A DNA stretch of 64,000 nucleotides from CBDFJH01 sp965198095 (GTDB lineage: Bacteria; Latescibacterota; UBA2968; GCA-2709665), in NCBI GenBank assembly GCA_965198095.1, contig OZ240239.1:1674001-1738000 (forward strand), given 5' to 3'. Shown piece by piece: positions 35,967-45,102 of the stretch (the first letter of the stretch is position 1; each line of letters begins with the position of its first letter). Under the pieces are notes generated by a model, which saw only the letters and a program-made list of their open reading frames with translations, did not search any database and was not told where the DNA came from. Made by a program: the position numbers and the translations under genes.

Positions 35967-37139
35967 ATGGGCGAAACCGACGACCGGATCTTCCTGATTC
36001 ACTATCACGAAATTGGGCTGAAAGGCCGGAACAGAGCTCGATTCGAAGCACAGCTGTGCCGAAACATCGAACGCGCGTTGAAGAACGTCCCTCACGGTCG
36101 GCTGCGTCGTATCTCCGGCCGCCTTCTCCTCCGGATCCGGCCCGATTCACCGACGGGGACGATCGCAGATCGTCTTCGGTGCGTCTGTGGCATCGCCAAC
36201 TTCTCCGAGGCAACGCAAACGGCCTCGGCCATGGATGCCATTCGAGAGACGGCGTGGGCCGTCGTTCAAAAGGTGCGCTTCGACTCCTTCAAAGTCGCCA
36301 CCAAGCGTTCCGACAAGACCTTCCCGATGACCTCCGAAGAGATCAATCGAGATGTGGGCGCCTACCTTCAGCACCGGTCCCAGGCACAGGTCAAAATGCT
36401 GAACCCTGATCTCACCTGCTTCATCGAGCTGTCGATGCAGGGGACCTTCATCTACACCGAGAAGTGTCCCGGGCCCGGCGGGCTGCCGGTGGGCGCGTCC
36501 GAACGCGCCGTCTCTCTCCTTTCTTCCGGCATCGATTCGCCGGTGGCCTCCTACAGAATGATGAAGCGGGGGGTCCACCTCGTCTTCGTCCATTTTCACA
36601 GCCAGCCTTACACAGACCGCAACTCGCAGCGAAACACGGAATTGCTGGTCCGAATCCTGACCCGATATCAGTTCTGTTCCGACCTCTACCTGATCGCGTT
36701 CGTCGAGATCCAGCGGCACATCATGACGCACGCCCCACCCGAGTACAGAGTGATCCTCTACCGTCGCGCCATGCTCCTCATCGCAGAATCGATCGCTGCG
36801 AGCGAGGGAGCAAGCGCCCTGGTCACCGGGGAGAACGTGGGTCAGGTCGCCTCTCAGACCCTTTCGAACATCCGTGCCATCGAAGACGCGTCTTCGCTCC
36901 CGGTGCTCCGGCCCCTGTCTGGACACAACAAAGAAGAAATTATCACCGAAGCCAGACAGATCGGCACCTACGAGACCTCGATCGAACCCTACGAAGACTG
37001 CTGCGCCGTCTTCGTCCCGAAACATCCCGAAACCAAGGCAGACCTCGAGACCGTCCAAAAGATCGAATCCCGGCTCGCCCTGGAGCCCCTGATCGCAAAG
37101 GCCCTGGAAAACGCGGAGACGAAACAGTTCACCGGTTGA
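35967..37139 (+). CDS. thiI: tRNA 4-thiouridine synthase ThiI
   Basis: This 390-residue enzyme has a ferredoxin-like NFLD and THUMP region (HYHEIGLKGRNRARFE, then FSEATQT) and a PP-loop ATPase signature (LLSSGIDSPVASYRMMKRG). The C-terminal block contains VTGENVGQVASQT and YEDCCAVFVPKHP. It adenylates U8 of tRNA for sulfur transfer. There is no rhodanese extension, so sulfur delivery must come from a separate carrier, as in most bacteria outside the enterics. GGGGGACGT precedes the ATG. It is convergent with the LysR gene. Confidence 0.93.
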   Translation: MGETDDRIFLIHYHEIGLKGRNRARFEAQLCRNIERALKNVPHGRLRRISGRLLLRIRPDSPTGTIADRLRCVCGIANFSEATQTASAMDAIRETAWAVVQKVRFDSFKVATKRSDKTFPMTSEEINRDVGAYLQHRSQAQVKMLNPDLTCFIELSMQGTFIYTEKCPGPGGLPVGASERAVSLLSSGIDSPVASYRMMKRGVHLVFVHFHSQPYTDRNSQRNTELLVRILTRYQFCSDLYLIAFVEIQRHIMTHAPPEYRVILYRRAMLLIAESIAASEGASALVTGENVGQVASQTLSNIRAIEDASSLPVLRPLSGHNKEEIITEARQIGTYETSIEPYEDCCAVFVPKHPETKADLETVQKIESRLALEPLIAKALENAETKQFTG

Positions 37140-37192
37140 GGTCCGCCGCAACCTGCCTTCTCGCGAGATCGCTGCCGTCACCGAGATTCGTT

Positions 37193-38107
37193 CTACGCCC
37201 TTCGCTTCATCCACGCCGCCTTCCCGCCGTATCGCTCGAAAATGGCCTCCAGCAAGTACCGAACGGCGGGGCTGAAATACCGTTTGGACCGCCAGGCAAT
37301 GCCCATCTCTCGATCGATCGTCAACCCCTCTACGTCCACCACTTTCAGCGTGCCGGACTTCACGGATTCCGCGACCGTCAGGAAAGGCAGAAAGGAGATC
37401 CCGACCCCTGCCTCGACCAGTTTTCGCATGGCCTCCGGGCTGCCCATCTCCATGATCACGCCCGGCGACACGCCTGCCTCCGCGAATCGCTCGTCCAGGA
37501 TTTTTCTGGAAACCGACGCGGCCTGAAAGAGGATGAGCGGATGGGCCATCACCTCCGGCAGCGATATCGGTCCCTTGCCGACGAGCGGATGGTTGGGACG
37601 CACGACCAGGGGCATGAAATCCCGGTAGACGGGCAGCGTTTGCAGTCTCGGGTTGCTCACGGGCATCGTAATCATGGCGAATTCCAACCGGCCTACGAGG
37701 ATGTCGTCAACCAGGGTCCTCGAAGGGGCAACCTGCACGGAAAGCTCTACGCCCGGGTATTTCCGGGTATAGCCCTCCAGGATTTCGGGCAACAGATAGG
37801 TGACGGCTGCATCCGTCGCGCCGAACTGAACGCGCTCGCCGGAAAGGCGTTCCCCCCGTTTCAGCCGATCTTCCGCCTCGTCCAGGAGGTCCTGAATCTG
37901 CATGGCGTAGTCGACCAACTCCCGCCCCTCCGCCGTCAGCGTGACCTGTCGGTTCCCCCGATTGAAGAGTTTGACCCCGAGCGCCCGCTCCAACGCCATG
38001 ATGCCGCTGCTCACGGTGGGCTGGGTCACCCCTTCCTGACCGGCGGCGCGACTGAAGCTGCCCGTGCTCGCCACGGTGAGAAAGTATCTGAGATGATTCA
38101 GATTCAT
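37193..38107 (-). CDS. LysR-family transcriptional regulator
   Basis: This 304-residue protein has the N-terminal winged HTH of the family (NLNHLRYFLTVASTGSFSRA, then GVTQPTVSSGIMALERALGV) and a periplasmic-binding-protein-like effector domain. LysR proteins are usually tetramers that bind a small-molecule inducer and regulate a divergent gene. Here the divergent gene is phzF-like, across 340 bp. AGGAG lies upstream of the ATG. The inducer is unknown. Confidence 0.92.
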   Translation of the reverse strand: MNLNHLRYFLTVASTGSFSRAAGQEGVTQPTVSSGIMALERALGVKLFNRGNRQVTLTAEGRELVDYAMQIQDLLDEAEDRLKRGERLSGERVQFGATDAAVTYLLPEILEGYTRKYPGVELSVQVAPSRTLVDDILVGRLEFAMITMPVSNPRLQTLPVYRDFMPLVVRPNHPLVGKGPISLPEVMAHPLILFQAASVSRKILDERFAEAGVSPGVIMEMGSPEAMRKLVEAGVGISFLPFLTVAESVKSGTLKVVDVEGLTIDREMGIAWRSKRYFSPAVRYLLEAIFERYGGKAAWMKRRA

Positions 38108-38447
38108 CCGCTGCTCCTACCGGCCGATCGCGTGAACCGCTTCCGGGCCGTGGACGGCCCGGAATCACGGAAGAAGAACGCGATCCGGCACTTGGTCCTG
38201 TCATCCTGATGGACCTTCCAGGCATCCGGACGACGGGGTCGCCTCGACTCGGCGGTTCGAGATCCCTTAATCTGGGTACACAGCCCTTTCTTGTCAAAAA
38301 CTTCACGAAGGGGCGGCAAGATCATCGCATCGGAGCGCAGTCTCCGAACCGTTTGACGGGAGGATCCCGTTTCGGAAGCCATCCCAGGCCGCGGCGTCGG
38401 TTTCGTCTGTCGCCAGGAAGGGGCGCGCGTTGAATCGAGGAAGGGAC
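38108..38447. other. Intergenic region between divergent LysR and PhzF genes
   Basis: 340 bp without a convincing gene. It should contain the promoters of both neighbours and LysR binding sites (T-N11-A type), but I could not single one out. Confidence 0.4.
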
Positions 38448-39239
38448 ATGTCGGTCAAGATCTATCAGGTTGATGCGTTCACAGACACCCGATTCACGGG
38501 GAATCCGGCAGGGGTATGCCTCTTGTCCGAACCGGCCGATGAGGCGTGGATGCAGCAGATTGCGGGTGAAATGAACCTCTCGGAAACGGCATTCGTCCGC
38601 CCGAAGGAGGATCGATACGAGATCCGCTACTTCACGCCCGAAACGGAGGTGCCCCTGTGCGGCCACGCCTCCCTCGCCTCGGCGCACATCCTGTATGAAT
38701 CAGCCGTCGTAGAAGCAGGTTCATCCATCCTGTTTGAAGCGCCCGACGATCTGATCGAGGTCAGCAGGCAGGAGGGCTGGATCGCGATGGACTTTCCGAA
38801 GGATGCGTTCGCGCGCGTGACAAACGCGGGCGATTTGTTGGACGAACTACGGATCGATCGCTGCGAAGAGATCCTGAGGAGCAGGTTCAATTACGACATT
38901 GTGCGGCTGGACAGCGAGGCAGAGGTCTCCGGCCTCAGACCTGACTTCTCTCGAATGAAGGCAAACGGACACAGCTGCACTGTGACCGCGAAGGGCGAGA
39001 TGGAAGGCGTCGACTTCGTTTCGCGATTCTTTGCCCCGCCTTTGGGCATCGACGAAGACCCGGTGACCGGCGTGGCGCATTCGACGCTGGGACAGTACTG
39101 GGCAGAGAAACTCGGAAAGAACGAGCTCACGGGGAAACAGCTCTCACGAAGGACCGGTTGCGTCCGGGTCCGGGTGGAGAAGGATTCGAATGTGATCATC
39201 GGAAAGGCGATGACGGTGTTCGAAATCGAGGTCGTGTGA
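38448..39239 (+). CDS. PhzF-family isomerase-like protein
   Basis: This 263-residue protein of the PhzF/DAP-epimerase fold has the motifs VDAFTDTRFTGNPAGVCLL and EVPLCGHASLASAHIL at the N-terminus and a second half-repeat (FAPPLGIDEDPVTGVAHSTL). The Glu used by PhzF for isomerisation appears in LSETAFVRPKE. Most family members have unknown substrates, and no phenazine genes are nearby. The ATG at 38448 follows GGAAGGGAC; a TTG six codons upstream is open. It is probably regulated by the divergent LysR gene. Confidence 0.88.
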   Translation: MSVKIYQVDAFTDTRFTGNPAGVCLLSEPADEAWMQQIAGEMNLSETAFVRPKEDRYEIRYFTPETEVPLCGHASLASAHILYESAVVEAGSSILFEAPDDLIEVSRQEGWIAMDFPKDAFARVTNAGDLLDELRIDRCEEILRSRFNYDIVRLDSEAEVSGLRPDFSRMKANGHSCTVTAKGEMEGVDFVSRFFAPPLGIDEDPVTGVAHSTLGQYWAEKLGKNELTGKQLSRRTGCVRVRVEKDSNVIIGKAMTVFEIEVV

Positions 39240-39368
39240 CCCCTCTTTGGGAGACGCAACGGATGACGGACTGGATCGTTCCGACCCGGCGGTGCGTGCT
39301 CCCCGAAGCGCGTGACCGAGCATCGGCAAGGCCCTTATCGCACCTCCCCTTTCGGACGGAGTAGCTCC

Positions 39369-39947
39369 ATGGCGAAGGCGCCATCACGATTCCTGGCCCT
39401 GCTGCGAGGCGTCAACGTCGGCGGGAAGAACGTCATCGCGAAAAATGCGCTCAAGCGCTATTTTGAAGACCTCGGGTTCAGCAGCGTCCGGACCTACATC
39501 CAAAGCGGCAACATCCTCTTTCGATCCGACCGGACGCGCGTCGAGGCACTGACCGAAGCGATTCAGCACGGCCTGTCGGATCGGTTTTCCTACGCGGCGC
39601 GGGCCGTCGTCCTGTCCCACGGGAACTACAGGTCCGCCGTCCGGGCAGCTCCCGACGCGTGGGGACACGACGACGCGCAAAGACACAACGCGCTCTTCAT
39701 GCTCACGGGCATCACGCCAAAGCGCGTGCTCGCGCGGCTCCCTTCACCGAAAACGGACGTTGAAACCGTGACGGCCGGGCCCGGTGTGATCTTCTGGTCG
39801 GTCTCCAGGGAGCACGTGACCCGGTCAACGTGGATCAAGCTGCCGGCGTCGCCGGTCTATCAGCAGGTGACGGCCAGGAATCACAACACGGTCTTCAAAC
39901 TGCTGGAACTGTTCGAAGAGATATTACCGGGATCGGGAAATAGTTGA
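39369..39947 (+). CDS. DUF1697 family protein
   Basis: This 192-residue protein starts at FLALLRGVNVGGKNVIAKNALK, followed by VRTYIQSGNILFRSD, the two most conserved blocks of DUF1697. The middle contains FMLTGITPKRV and the end SPVYQQVTARNHNTVFKL. The family is widespread and of unknown function, with a ferredoxin-like two-domain fold. The ATG at 39369 has GGAG upstream; an upstream open stretch is not family-like. It follows phzF by 129 bp on the same strand. Confidence 0.88.
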   Translation: MAKAPSRFLALLRGVNVGGKNVIAKNALKRYFEDLGFSSVRTYIQSGNILFRSDRTRVEALTEAIQHGLSDRFSYAARAVVLSHGNYRSAVRAAPDAWGHDDAQRHNALFMLTGITPKRVLARLPSPKTDVETVTAGPGVIFWSVSREHVTRSTWIKLPASPVYQQVTARNHNTVFKLLELFEEILPGSGNS

Positions 39948-40219
39948 CATCATTTCCGCGTATTACAGAGTATTACAGGGGCGTATCGTGTCAACTGTAC
40001 CGTGCTCTCCTTGGCAACTCCGTTCGTGTCGAGTGCCCCGAGCCCAAGGTGTCATCAACGGTGTAATCTTTGACAAATTCACCGGTATAAAATTGGACAC
40101 TCCGCCGGGGTACAGATTGGTGGACTGATCTGGCCCCACGAGTGATAGTCCTCATTCGTATAGTTTGGCAGTGCTGTTTTCCCAACAGAGGATCTCCCCG
40201 ACTCCAAAGAGGGCTTGTG

Positions 40220-40510
40220 ATGACCCTACCGGAGAAGATCATGGAAATCAAGTATCTTGCCAGCCAAGGGGTGTCGAAGGCGCAGCTTGCGCGTCAGTTT
40301 GGTGTGAGTCGTCAGACGGTCTACAATCTCCTTGCGCGGTCGTCGTTGACGCCTCGTCGGCGCCGGGTCTCCAAGCTGGATGCCTTCAGGGGGTATATCC
40401 GTGCCCGTCTTGAGAAGTTCGACCTTTCTGCTTCCAGTCTTTGTCGGGAGCCGAAGCGCTGCGGTTACACGGGCGCCTCGGTTCGAGACGGCATTCGAAA
40501 TTTCTTTTGA
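40220..40510 (+). pseudogene. IS21 istA remnant (N-terminal part)
   Basis: From ATG 40220 the frame encodes the HTH start of an IstA transposase: EKIMEIKYLASQGVSKAQLA, FGVSRQTVYNLL, then KLDAFRGYIRARLEKFDLSAS and a GYTGASV block. It stops after about 96 codons, long before the catalytic core. The 270 bp upstream (39948-40219) hold no gene. They include TTCACCGGTATAAAATTGGAC-like sequence resembling IS21 ends and a GTATTACAG direct repeat. The istB gene is absent. It is a dead remnant. Confidence 0.75.
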
Positions 40511-40581
40511 CAACCCGTGTCTACGGCGAGATGATGGTGTTCGGCGCATCATGCGAAGCGGGGCCTGCGGCAGGAGATCAC

Positions 40582-41253
40582 GTGCGCGGAAAGAACGACA
40601 TTGTCGGGCAGATGCAGACTTACTATGGGAAGAGAGCGCCCGTCTACGATCGGTCCATGGGGTATGACAACCCGGAGACGGTCGAGTCTCTTGCCCCCGT
40701 GATCGGGAGAATGGAAGACCTCCTCAGAGGGCGGAACGTGCTCGAAATCGCCTGCGGTCCCGGATTCTGGACCGGCATCGTGAGCGAAGTCGCCGAGTCG
40801 GTTCTCGCCACGGACTACAATGCGTCGGCATTGGATCAAGCGCGAAACAAACCCCTGGATTGGGACAAGGTTTCGCTGCAGGCCGTCGACGCGTATGATC
40901 TCATACGAGTGAGCGGATGCTTCGACGCCGCGTTTGCCGTTGACTGGTTCGCACACGTTCCGAGGTCACGCTTTCACCCATTTCTCCAAGGGCTGCACGG
41001 ACGGCTGGGACGAAGGGCCAGGGTGGTCTTCTGCGATCAGTTGCCGCGCGATCACAGTATCACCGGCCCGTATGATGAGGAAGGAAACCACATTCAGACG
41101 CGCGAGCTGCAGGATGGTTCTCGCTATCGGGTGGTCAAACACTATCTCTCGGATGAGGAGCTGAGGGACATTCTACGTCCTTACTCGAATGAGATCCGTA
41201 TCGTTCGGTTTCCAGAATCTTCGAGAATCGTGGTGAGCTATGTGGCGACGTAG
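40582..41253 (+). CDS. SAM-dependent methyltransferase (class I)
   Basis: A class I Rossmann methyltransferase. Motif I is VLEIACGPGFWTGIV, followed by the acidic strand end VLATDYNASALDQAR. Near residue 115 AAFAVDWFAHVPRSRF is the motif IV region. The GTG at 40582 is chosen because AGGAG lies six bases upstream. This gives 223 residues; earlier in-frame starts run back into the IS21 remnant. The substrate is unknown. It is GC-rich like the chromosome, unlike the cassette methyltransferases further on. Confidence 0.83.
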   Translation: MRGKNDIVGQMQTYYGKRAPVYDRSMGYDNPETVESLAPVIGRMEDLLRGRNVLEIACGPGFWTGIVSEVAESVLATDYNASALDQARNKPLDWDKVSLQAVDAYDLIRVSGCFDAAFAVDWFAHVPRSRFHPFLQGLHGRLGRRARVVFCDQLPRDHSITGPYDEEGNHIQTRELQDGSRYRVVKHYLSDEELRDILRPYSNEIRIVRFPESSRIVVSYVAT

Positions 41254-41473
41254 GCGCTTGCCGAGGCCGACGGCCTTGGCGTCACGTTCGAGGTCTGCGC
41301 TGCCGAAGACGTGGATGCGCCCGCCCGGAAAAGGTGCACCCTGCAGAGGTTGTATTCCCTCTATTTTCCTGGTCCCGCGATCTTCTGAGGACGTCTCATG
41401 TTGAACACGTGCCGACGGCGTTTGGCGCAGCAGGCCCGCGCCGGTGCCACGCAGGCCGGGAGGACTTTTGAGC

Positions 41474-42451
41474 ATGAAGCGGCGTGAGGACGGCGACGCG
41501 ACCGACCCGGAAGCCATCCCGATGAAGCTCTCGTTCCACGGGCGTGGAGGCAGCCTGTTCGGGATCTACGTCGTCAACATCCTGCTGACGCTCGTCACCC
41601 TGGGGGTCTACTATTTCTGGGGCAAAGCCAAGGTCCGCCGCTACCTCTTCAGTCAGACCGAGCTCGACGGAGACCGGTTCGCGAACCACACGACCGGTGG
41701 TGAGCTGTTCGTGGGTTGGATCAAGGTGGCCGTCCTCCTCCTCCTCCTCACGCTCGCGATCGAGCTCCCGGGCTTCTTCTGGGAATCTTCGACGCTGGGG
41801 ACCGGGACCCGCGCCGCCTTCTTCGCGCTGTTCGTGCTCCTCCTGGTGCCGCTGGCCATCATCGGCTCCTGGCGCTACCGTCTGAGTCGATCCGAATGGC
41901 GCGGCATCCGTTTCTCATACCGGGGAAGCGTGCGCCCATTCCTCGGGCTTTACTTCGTCGGTCTGATAAAGCTTTTGTTCTCTCTGGGCCTCTACTACCC
42001 CTTCTTCCAGACCGAAATCCGGTGGTACCTTACCCACCAGTCCCGGTTCGGCACCGGTGAATTCGACTTTGACGGCCACGGCAGCGATCTGTTCCCTCAC
42101 TTCGTCCTCGCGCTCCTGCTCACGCTGCCCACGCTGGGCCTTTACTGGTTCTGGTACAGCGCGAGGAAGACGCGCTACCACTGGTCTCGGACGACGTTTC
42201 AGGGGATTCCGTTCCGGTCGACCGTGACCGGCGGCAAGCTTTTTTTACTCCGGCTCGGCAACTTCCTCCTGAGACTCCTGACGCTCGGCCTCGCCTCGCC
42301 GTCGGCCGCCGTTCGGAACAGCCGGTTTCTTTGCAACTATCTCGTCCTCTCGGACACGCCCGACCTCGGAGCCGTCATTCAGGCCCATGACACGGCAACC
42401 GCGACGGGTGAAGGACTTACCGATTACCTGGATTTCGATTTCGAGTTCTAA
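41474..42451 (+). CDS. YjgN/DUF898-family membrane protein
   Basis: This 325-residue protein has three repeats of a DUF898 unit. Each begins with a short soluble strand (LSFHGRGGSLFGIY, IRFSYRGSVRPFLGLY, EFDFDGHGSDLFPHF) followed by two hydrophobic helices and a T-L-G-(V/L)-Y-(Y/W)-(F/P)W-like motif. The length and repeat pattern match E. coli YjgN. Function is unknown. The M48 peptidase gene follows by 119 bp, and DUF898 proteins often occur beside such peptidases, so a joint role in the envelope is likely. The ATG 41474 has GGAGGA upstream. Confidence 0.85.
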   Translation: MKRREDGDATDPEAIPMKLSFHGRGGSLFGIYVVNILLTLVTLGVYYFWGKAKVRRYLFSQTELDGDRFANHTTGGELFVGWIKVAVLLLLLTLAIELPGFFWESSTLGTGTRAAFFALFVLLLVPLAIIGSWRYRLSRSEWRGIRFSYRGSVRPFLGLYFVGLIKLLFSLGLYYPFFQTEIRWYLTHQSRFGTGEFDFDGHGSDLFPHFVLALLLTLPTLGLYWFWYSARKTRYHWSRTTFQGIPFRSTVTGGKLFLLRLGNFLLRLLTLGLASPSAAVRNSRFLCNYLVLSDTPDLGAVIQAHDTATATGEGLTDYLDFDFEF

Positions 42452-42570
42452 CGGAGCGTGTCCGGACGGTTCAGGTGCGACAGTGCCCGCGATGTCTCCG
42501 CGCCGGACCTTCGTGATGTGCGCCTTGCTCCGGAGTTTCCTCTGCTGATCGACTTCAACCGAGGCTCGAC

Positions 42571-43734
42571 GTGAACCCTGTTCGTCCACCGGCATGGCCG
42601 GGCCGATACTACGACGGCCGCAGTCCCCGGCCCCATCTTACGCAGGTACGACCGACGACAACCGGCCTCGAATTCGAGGCCGGCGGGGAACGACGATTCT
42701 GGACCTACGACGAGATCCGGCAGACGCAGGGCCACCACGTCGGCGAAGTCGCCCGGTTCGAGACGCGGGCGACCCTTCCCGAAGCCCTCGTCGTCGAAGA
42801 TGTCGGCATCCTTGAGTCGATCGGGGAGCTGCGACCGGCAGGCGCGCCGCGATTTCATGGCCCGAGCGTACGCCGGCGCAGGAGGCTGTTCATTTCGATC
42901 GCGGCGGTCGGAATCGTCGTCGCTTCGTGGGTGATTTACAGATACGCGCTTCCGCTGACGGTGGGGATCGTCACCGCGGCGATGCCGGTCTCGTGGGAAG
43001 AGGCCCTCGGCCGTTCGGCGTTGTCCTACATCGCGCCCGTCGAGAAGCGGTCGGGCGAAGAGATCCACGCGCGGGTGATGGACAAGATGGTCGCCCGGCT
43101 CACCGGCGCGGCCGACTTTCCGTATCAGTTTACCGTCTACGTCGTGGACGATCCGGCCTTCAACGCCTTCGCGCTGCCCGGCGGCAATATCGCCGTCAAC
43201 ACCGGTCTCATCCGGAAAATGAAGCGGCCTGAACAGCTGGCCGCGATCCTCGCGCACGAAATCCAGCATGTGGTCCAGCAACACGGCACGCGGGCCGTTC
43301 TCCGAAACATGGGGCTGCGGGTTCTCATCGCGGCCGTCGGTGGAGGGGGTCTCGATCACGTTCTGGATTGGGCCGCCTTGGTGGGCGAGATGAGGTTCTC
43401 CCGTCAACACGAGGCTTCGGCAGACAGGCAGGGCATGCGGCTGCTCCTGGACGCAGGTATCGACCCGAATGGGATGGTGGACGCCATGAAGATTCTCCTC
43501 GATGCCACGGGCGACCTGGCTCGCGAGTGGACCTACTTGTCGACGCATCCCCTGACACGCGACCGCATTCGGATGCTCGAGCCGTATCTGGATTCGCTGG
43601 GCGCAGATCCTGAGCCGATCTTGTCGGAGGAAGAATGGCAGCAGTTCCTGAAAACATCCGAACGGCACGTCGAAGATGAGGAAAGCAAGGATCCCGAGGA
43701 TGAGACCGTGGAGATCTTTAGACTTGAATTCTGA
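42571..43734 (+). CDS. M48-family metallopeptidase
   Basis: This 387-residue protein has one transmembrane segment at about residues 108-130 (LFISIAAVGIVVASWVIYRY). The zinc site is HEIQHVVQQHG, with the third ligand Glu in RQHEASADRQGM. Before it comes the NAFALPGGNIAVNTGL block conserved in M48 proteins. The N-terminal 100 residues form a separate beta-rich cytoplasmic domain. Relatives (HtpX, BepA, LoiP) do envelope quality control. The start is a GTG. The partner is the DUF898 protein upstream. It is the last chromosomal gene before the cassette array. Confidence 0.9.
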   Translation: MNPVRPPAWPGRYYDGRSPRPHLTQVRPTTTGLEFEAGGERRFWTYDEIRQTQGHHVGEVARFETRATLPEALVVEDVGILESIGELRPAGAPRFHGPSVRRRRRLFISIAAVGIVVASWVIYRYALPLTVGIVTAAMPVSWEEALGRSALSYIAPVEKRSGEEIHARVMDKMVARLTGAADFPYQFTVYVVDDPAFNAFALPGGNIAVNTGLIRKMKRPEQLAAILAHEIQHVVQQHGTRAVLRNMGLRVLIAAVGGGGLDHVLDWAALVGEMRFSRQHEASADRQGMRLLLDAGIDPNGMVDAMKILLDATGDLAREWTYLSTHPLTRDRIRMLEPYLDSLGADPEPILSEEEWQQFLKTSERHVEDEESKDPEDETVEIFRLEF

Positions 43735-43770
43735 TCCTCACTTATAATAAACTGTCTTGAAATTCGCTCC

Positions 43771-43824
43771 GTATGACTTTTGCGTCCTCCTCGCGTATCC
43801 CCTCAGCGTCAACTCCGATTCCAT
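43771..43824 (-). pseudogene. Recombinase gene fragment (first 18 codons)
   Basis: The fragment encodes MESELTLRGYARRTQKSY, identical to the start of the intact recombinase at 48456-49301. It then runs into unrelated sequence at about 43770. The upstream leader and attI-like region are preserved with it. Confidence 0.85.
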
Positions 43825-44101
43825 TTTGTTCAGGAGAAGGATCTGTTCACCGGGCAGACTCGCGTGTCGTCGATATCTCCGCACGGTTGTTTCCCTCCAA
43901 CAATGGCCTGAGATGCCAGAGAAAAATTCGTCCCACGAGCGCTCCAATAGGAATGATGTCGATATCTTTATATTCAACAGTCAGTTATGCCAGGTTCTCT
44001 CCCGCAGACGTTGCGACCGTACGACAAGATATGTAGCTTTACATCGCATATATGACACATTTCGAGCAGTACACGAGTTGACTGCTCGTGTATAGGTAGT
44101 T
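43775..44101. other. attI-like platform, copy 1 (leader plus attI)
   Basis: These 327 bp match 49252-49579 at roughly nine of ten positions by eye. The match ends exactly at GTT (44099-44101), after which the first cassette begins. Near the end is an inverted repeat TACACGAG-TTGACTG-CTCGTGTA (44070-44092). In copy 2 the innermost pair is changed on both arms together, so pairing is kept. TTGACT (44078-44083), a 17-bp spacer and TATATG (44101-44106) form a possible promoter that reads into the cassettes. Confidence 0.7.
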
Positions 44102-44131
44102 ATATGCAACCGTGGTCGAAGAGAACACTGC

Positions 44132-44944
44132 GTGGATGATCTGACTGACATACGCGAGATGTACAACGCTGGGTGGGAGATCGAGGCGACCAGACTACAG
44201 CGCCACCAACTCGAGGGTGAGATCACCTGGCGCTATTTGGATCTGCACCTTCCACCCACTGGCCGGCTTCTGGAAATTGGCTTCGGGACAGGGTTCTACA
44301 CCTTTGCCCTCGCGGAGCGGGGCTACCAGATAATAGCTGTCGATCTCGCTGATGAATATGTTACCCGTTGCAAGGCGAAGGCGGAAGAACTCGGCCTATC
44401 TGGTAAGATTGATTTCCGGACAGCTGACGCCCGAAAGCTGGATGGTGTACCGCTTCACGACTTCGATGCGGTGCTCCTTATGGGACCTCTCTACCACCTG
44501 GTGCTCGAAGCTGATCGAACAGCAGCTTTGCAGTCTACGTACGCCTGCCTCAAACCTGGGGGAGTAATCTTCTCAGCACTGCTTTCTCGATTCGGAGTTC
44601 TCGGTAATCTTATCAAAGAGAATCCCTCTTGGATTGAGGACCAGGAATACGTTAGGTCACTCGCCCAGCACGGCCGCCGCCCCTCCGGTGCGCCAAAAGG
44701 AGGATTTCGAGGTCACTTCGTACGTCTTAATGAGGTGGCCCCCATGCACGTGGGGGTCGGATTCCGCACACTCAAGATCGCCGGCGCCGAACCAGCCATT
44801 TCTGCAGACGACGAGAGCTACAACAAACTTGATGGAAAGCAAAGAGAACTTTGGTTGGATCTGCTATTCGAGATCAGTGGAGAGCAAAGCATGGTAGCTT
44901 CCTCGCGGCACATACTCTACATAGGTGAAAAGCCAAAGGACTGA
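44132..44944 (+). CDS. SAM-dependent methyltransferase (cassette 1, left array)
   Basis: This 270-residue class I methyltransferase has motif I LLEIGFGTGFYTFALAERG and acidic strand IIAVDLADEY. Then AVLLMGPLYHL is followed by GGVIFSALLSRFG. The LLMGPLYHL block and the overall layout are shared with the cassette gene at 56050, so the two are diverged relatives. The substrate is unknown. The start is a GTG 31 bp after the attI GTT. It is the first gene behind attI copy 1 and probably depends on a promoter in the attI region. Confidence 0.85.
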   Translation: MDDLTDIREMYNAGWEIEATRLQRHQLEGEITWRYLDLHLPPTGRLLEIGFGTGFYTFALAERGYQIIAVDLADEYVTRCKAKAEELGLSGKIDFRTADARKLDGVPLHDFDAVLLMGPLYHLVLEADRTAALQSTYACLKPGGVIFSALLSRFGVLGNLIKENPSWIEDQEYVRSLAQHGRRPSGAPKGGFRGHFVRLNEVAPMHVGVGFRTLKIAGAEPAISADDESYNKLDGKQRELWLDLLFEISGEQSMVASSRHILYIGEKPKD

Positions 44945-44959
44945 GACGACCACGGCAGC

Positions 44960-45047
44960 ATATAACACGACGGGCTGCGGCTCCGGCGCGTCGCGCCTAC
45001 GCACCAACCTGCCTACGGCAGGTTCGCAGCCCGCGAGAACGTTACCT
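44960..45047 (+). other. attC-like recombination site A
   Basis: The left box ATATAAC and right box GTTACCT enclose arms CGGGCTGCG and CGCAGCCCG. An inner hairpin AACCTGCC...GGCAGGTT is present. The right end reads GAGAACGTT, as in the other sites. Confidence 0.85.
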
Positions 45048-45102
45048 GCCATGGCAGATTTGGCTGGAACAGTCTCCAATCTAGTTAAGTAAGGAGAGAA
45101 TA

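Noticed and set aside
36464..38209. 581-codon plus-strand frame across thiI and the LysR gene
   Set aside because: It overlaps thiI in another frame and runs antisense to LysR; both of these have clear motifs. The frame's product is Arg/Pro-rich with no domain.
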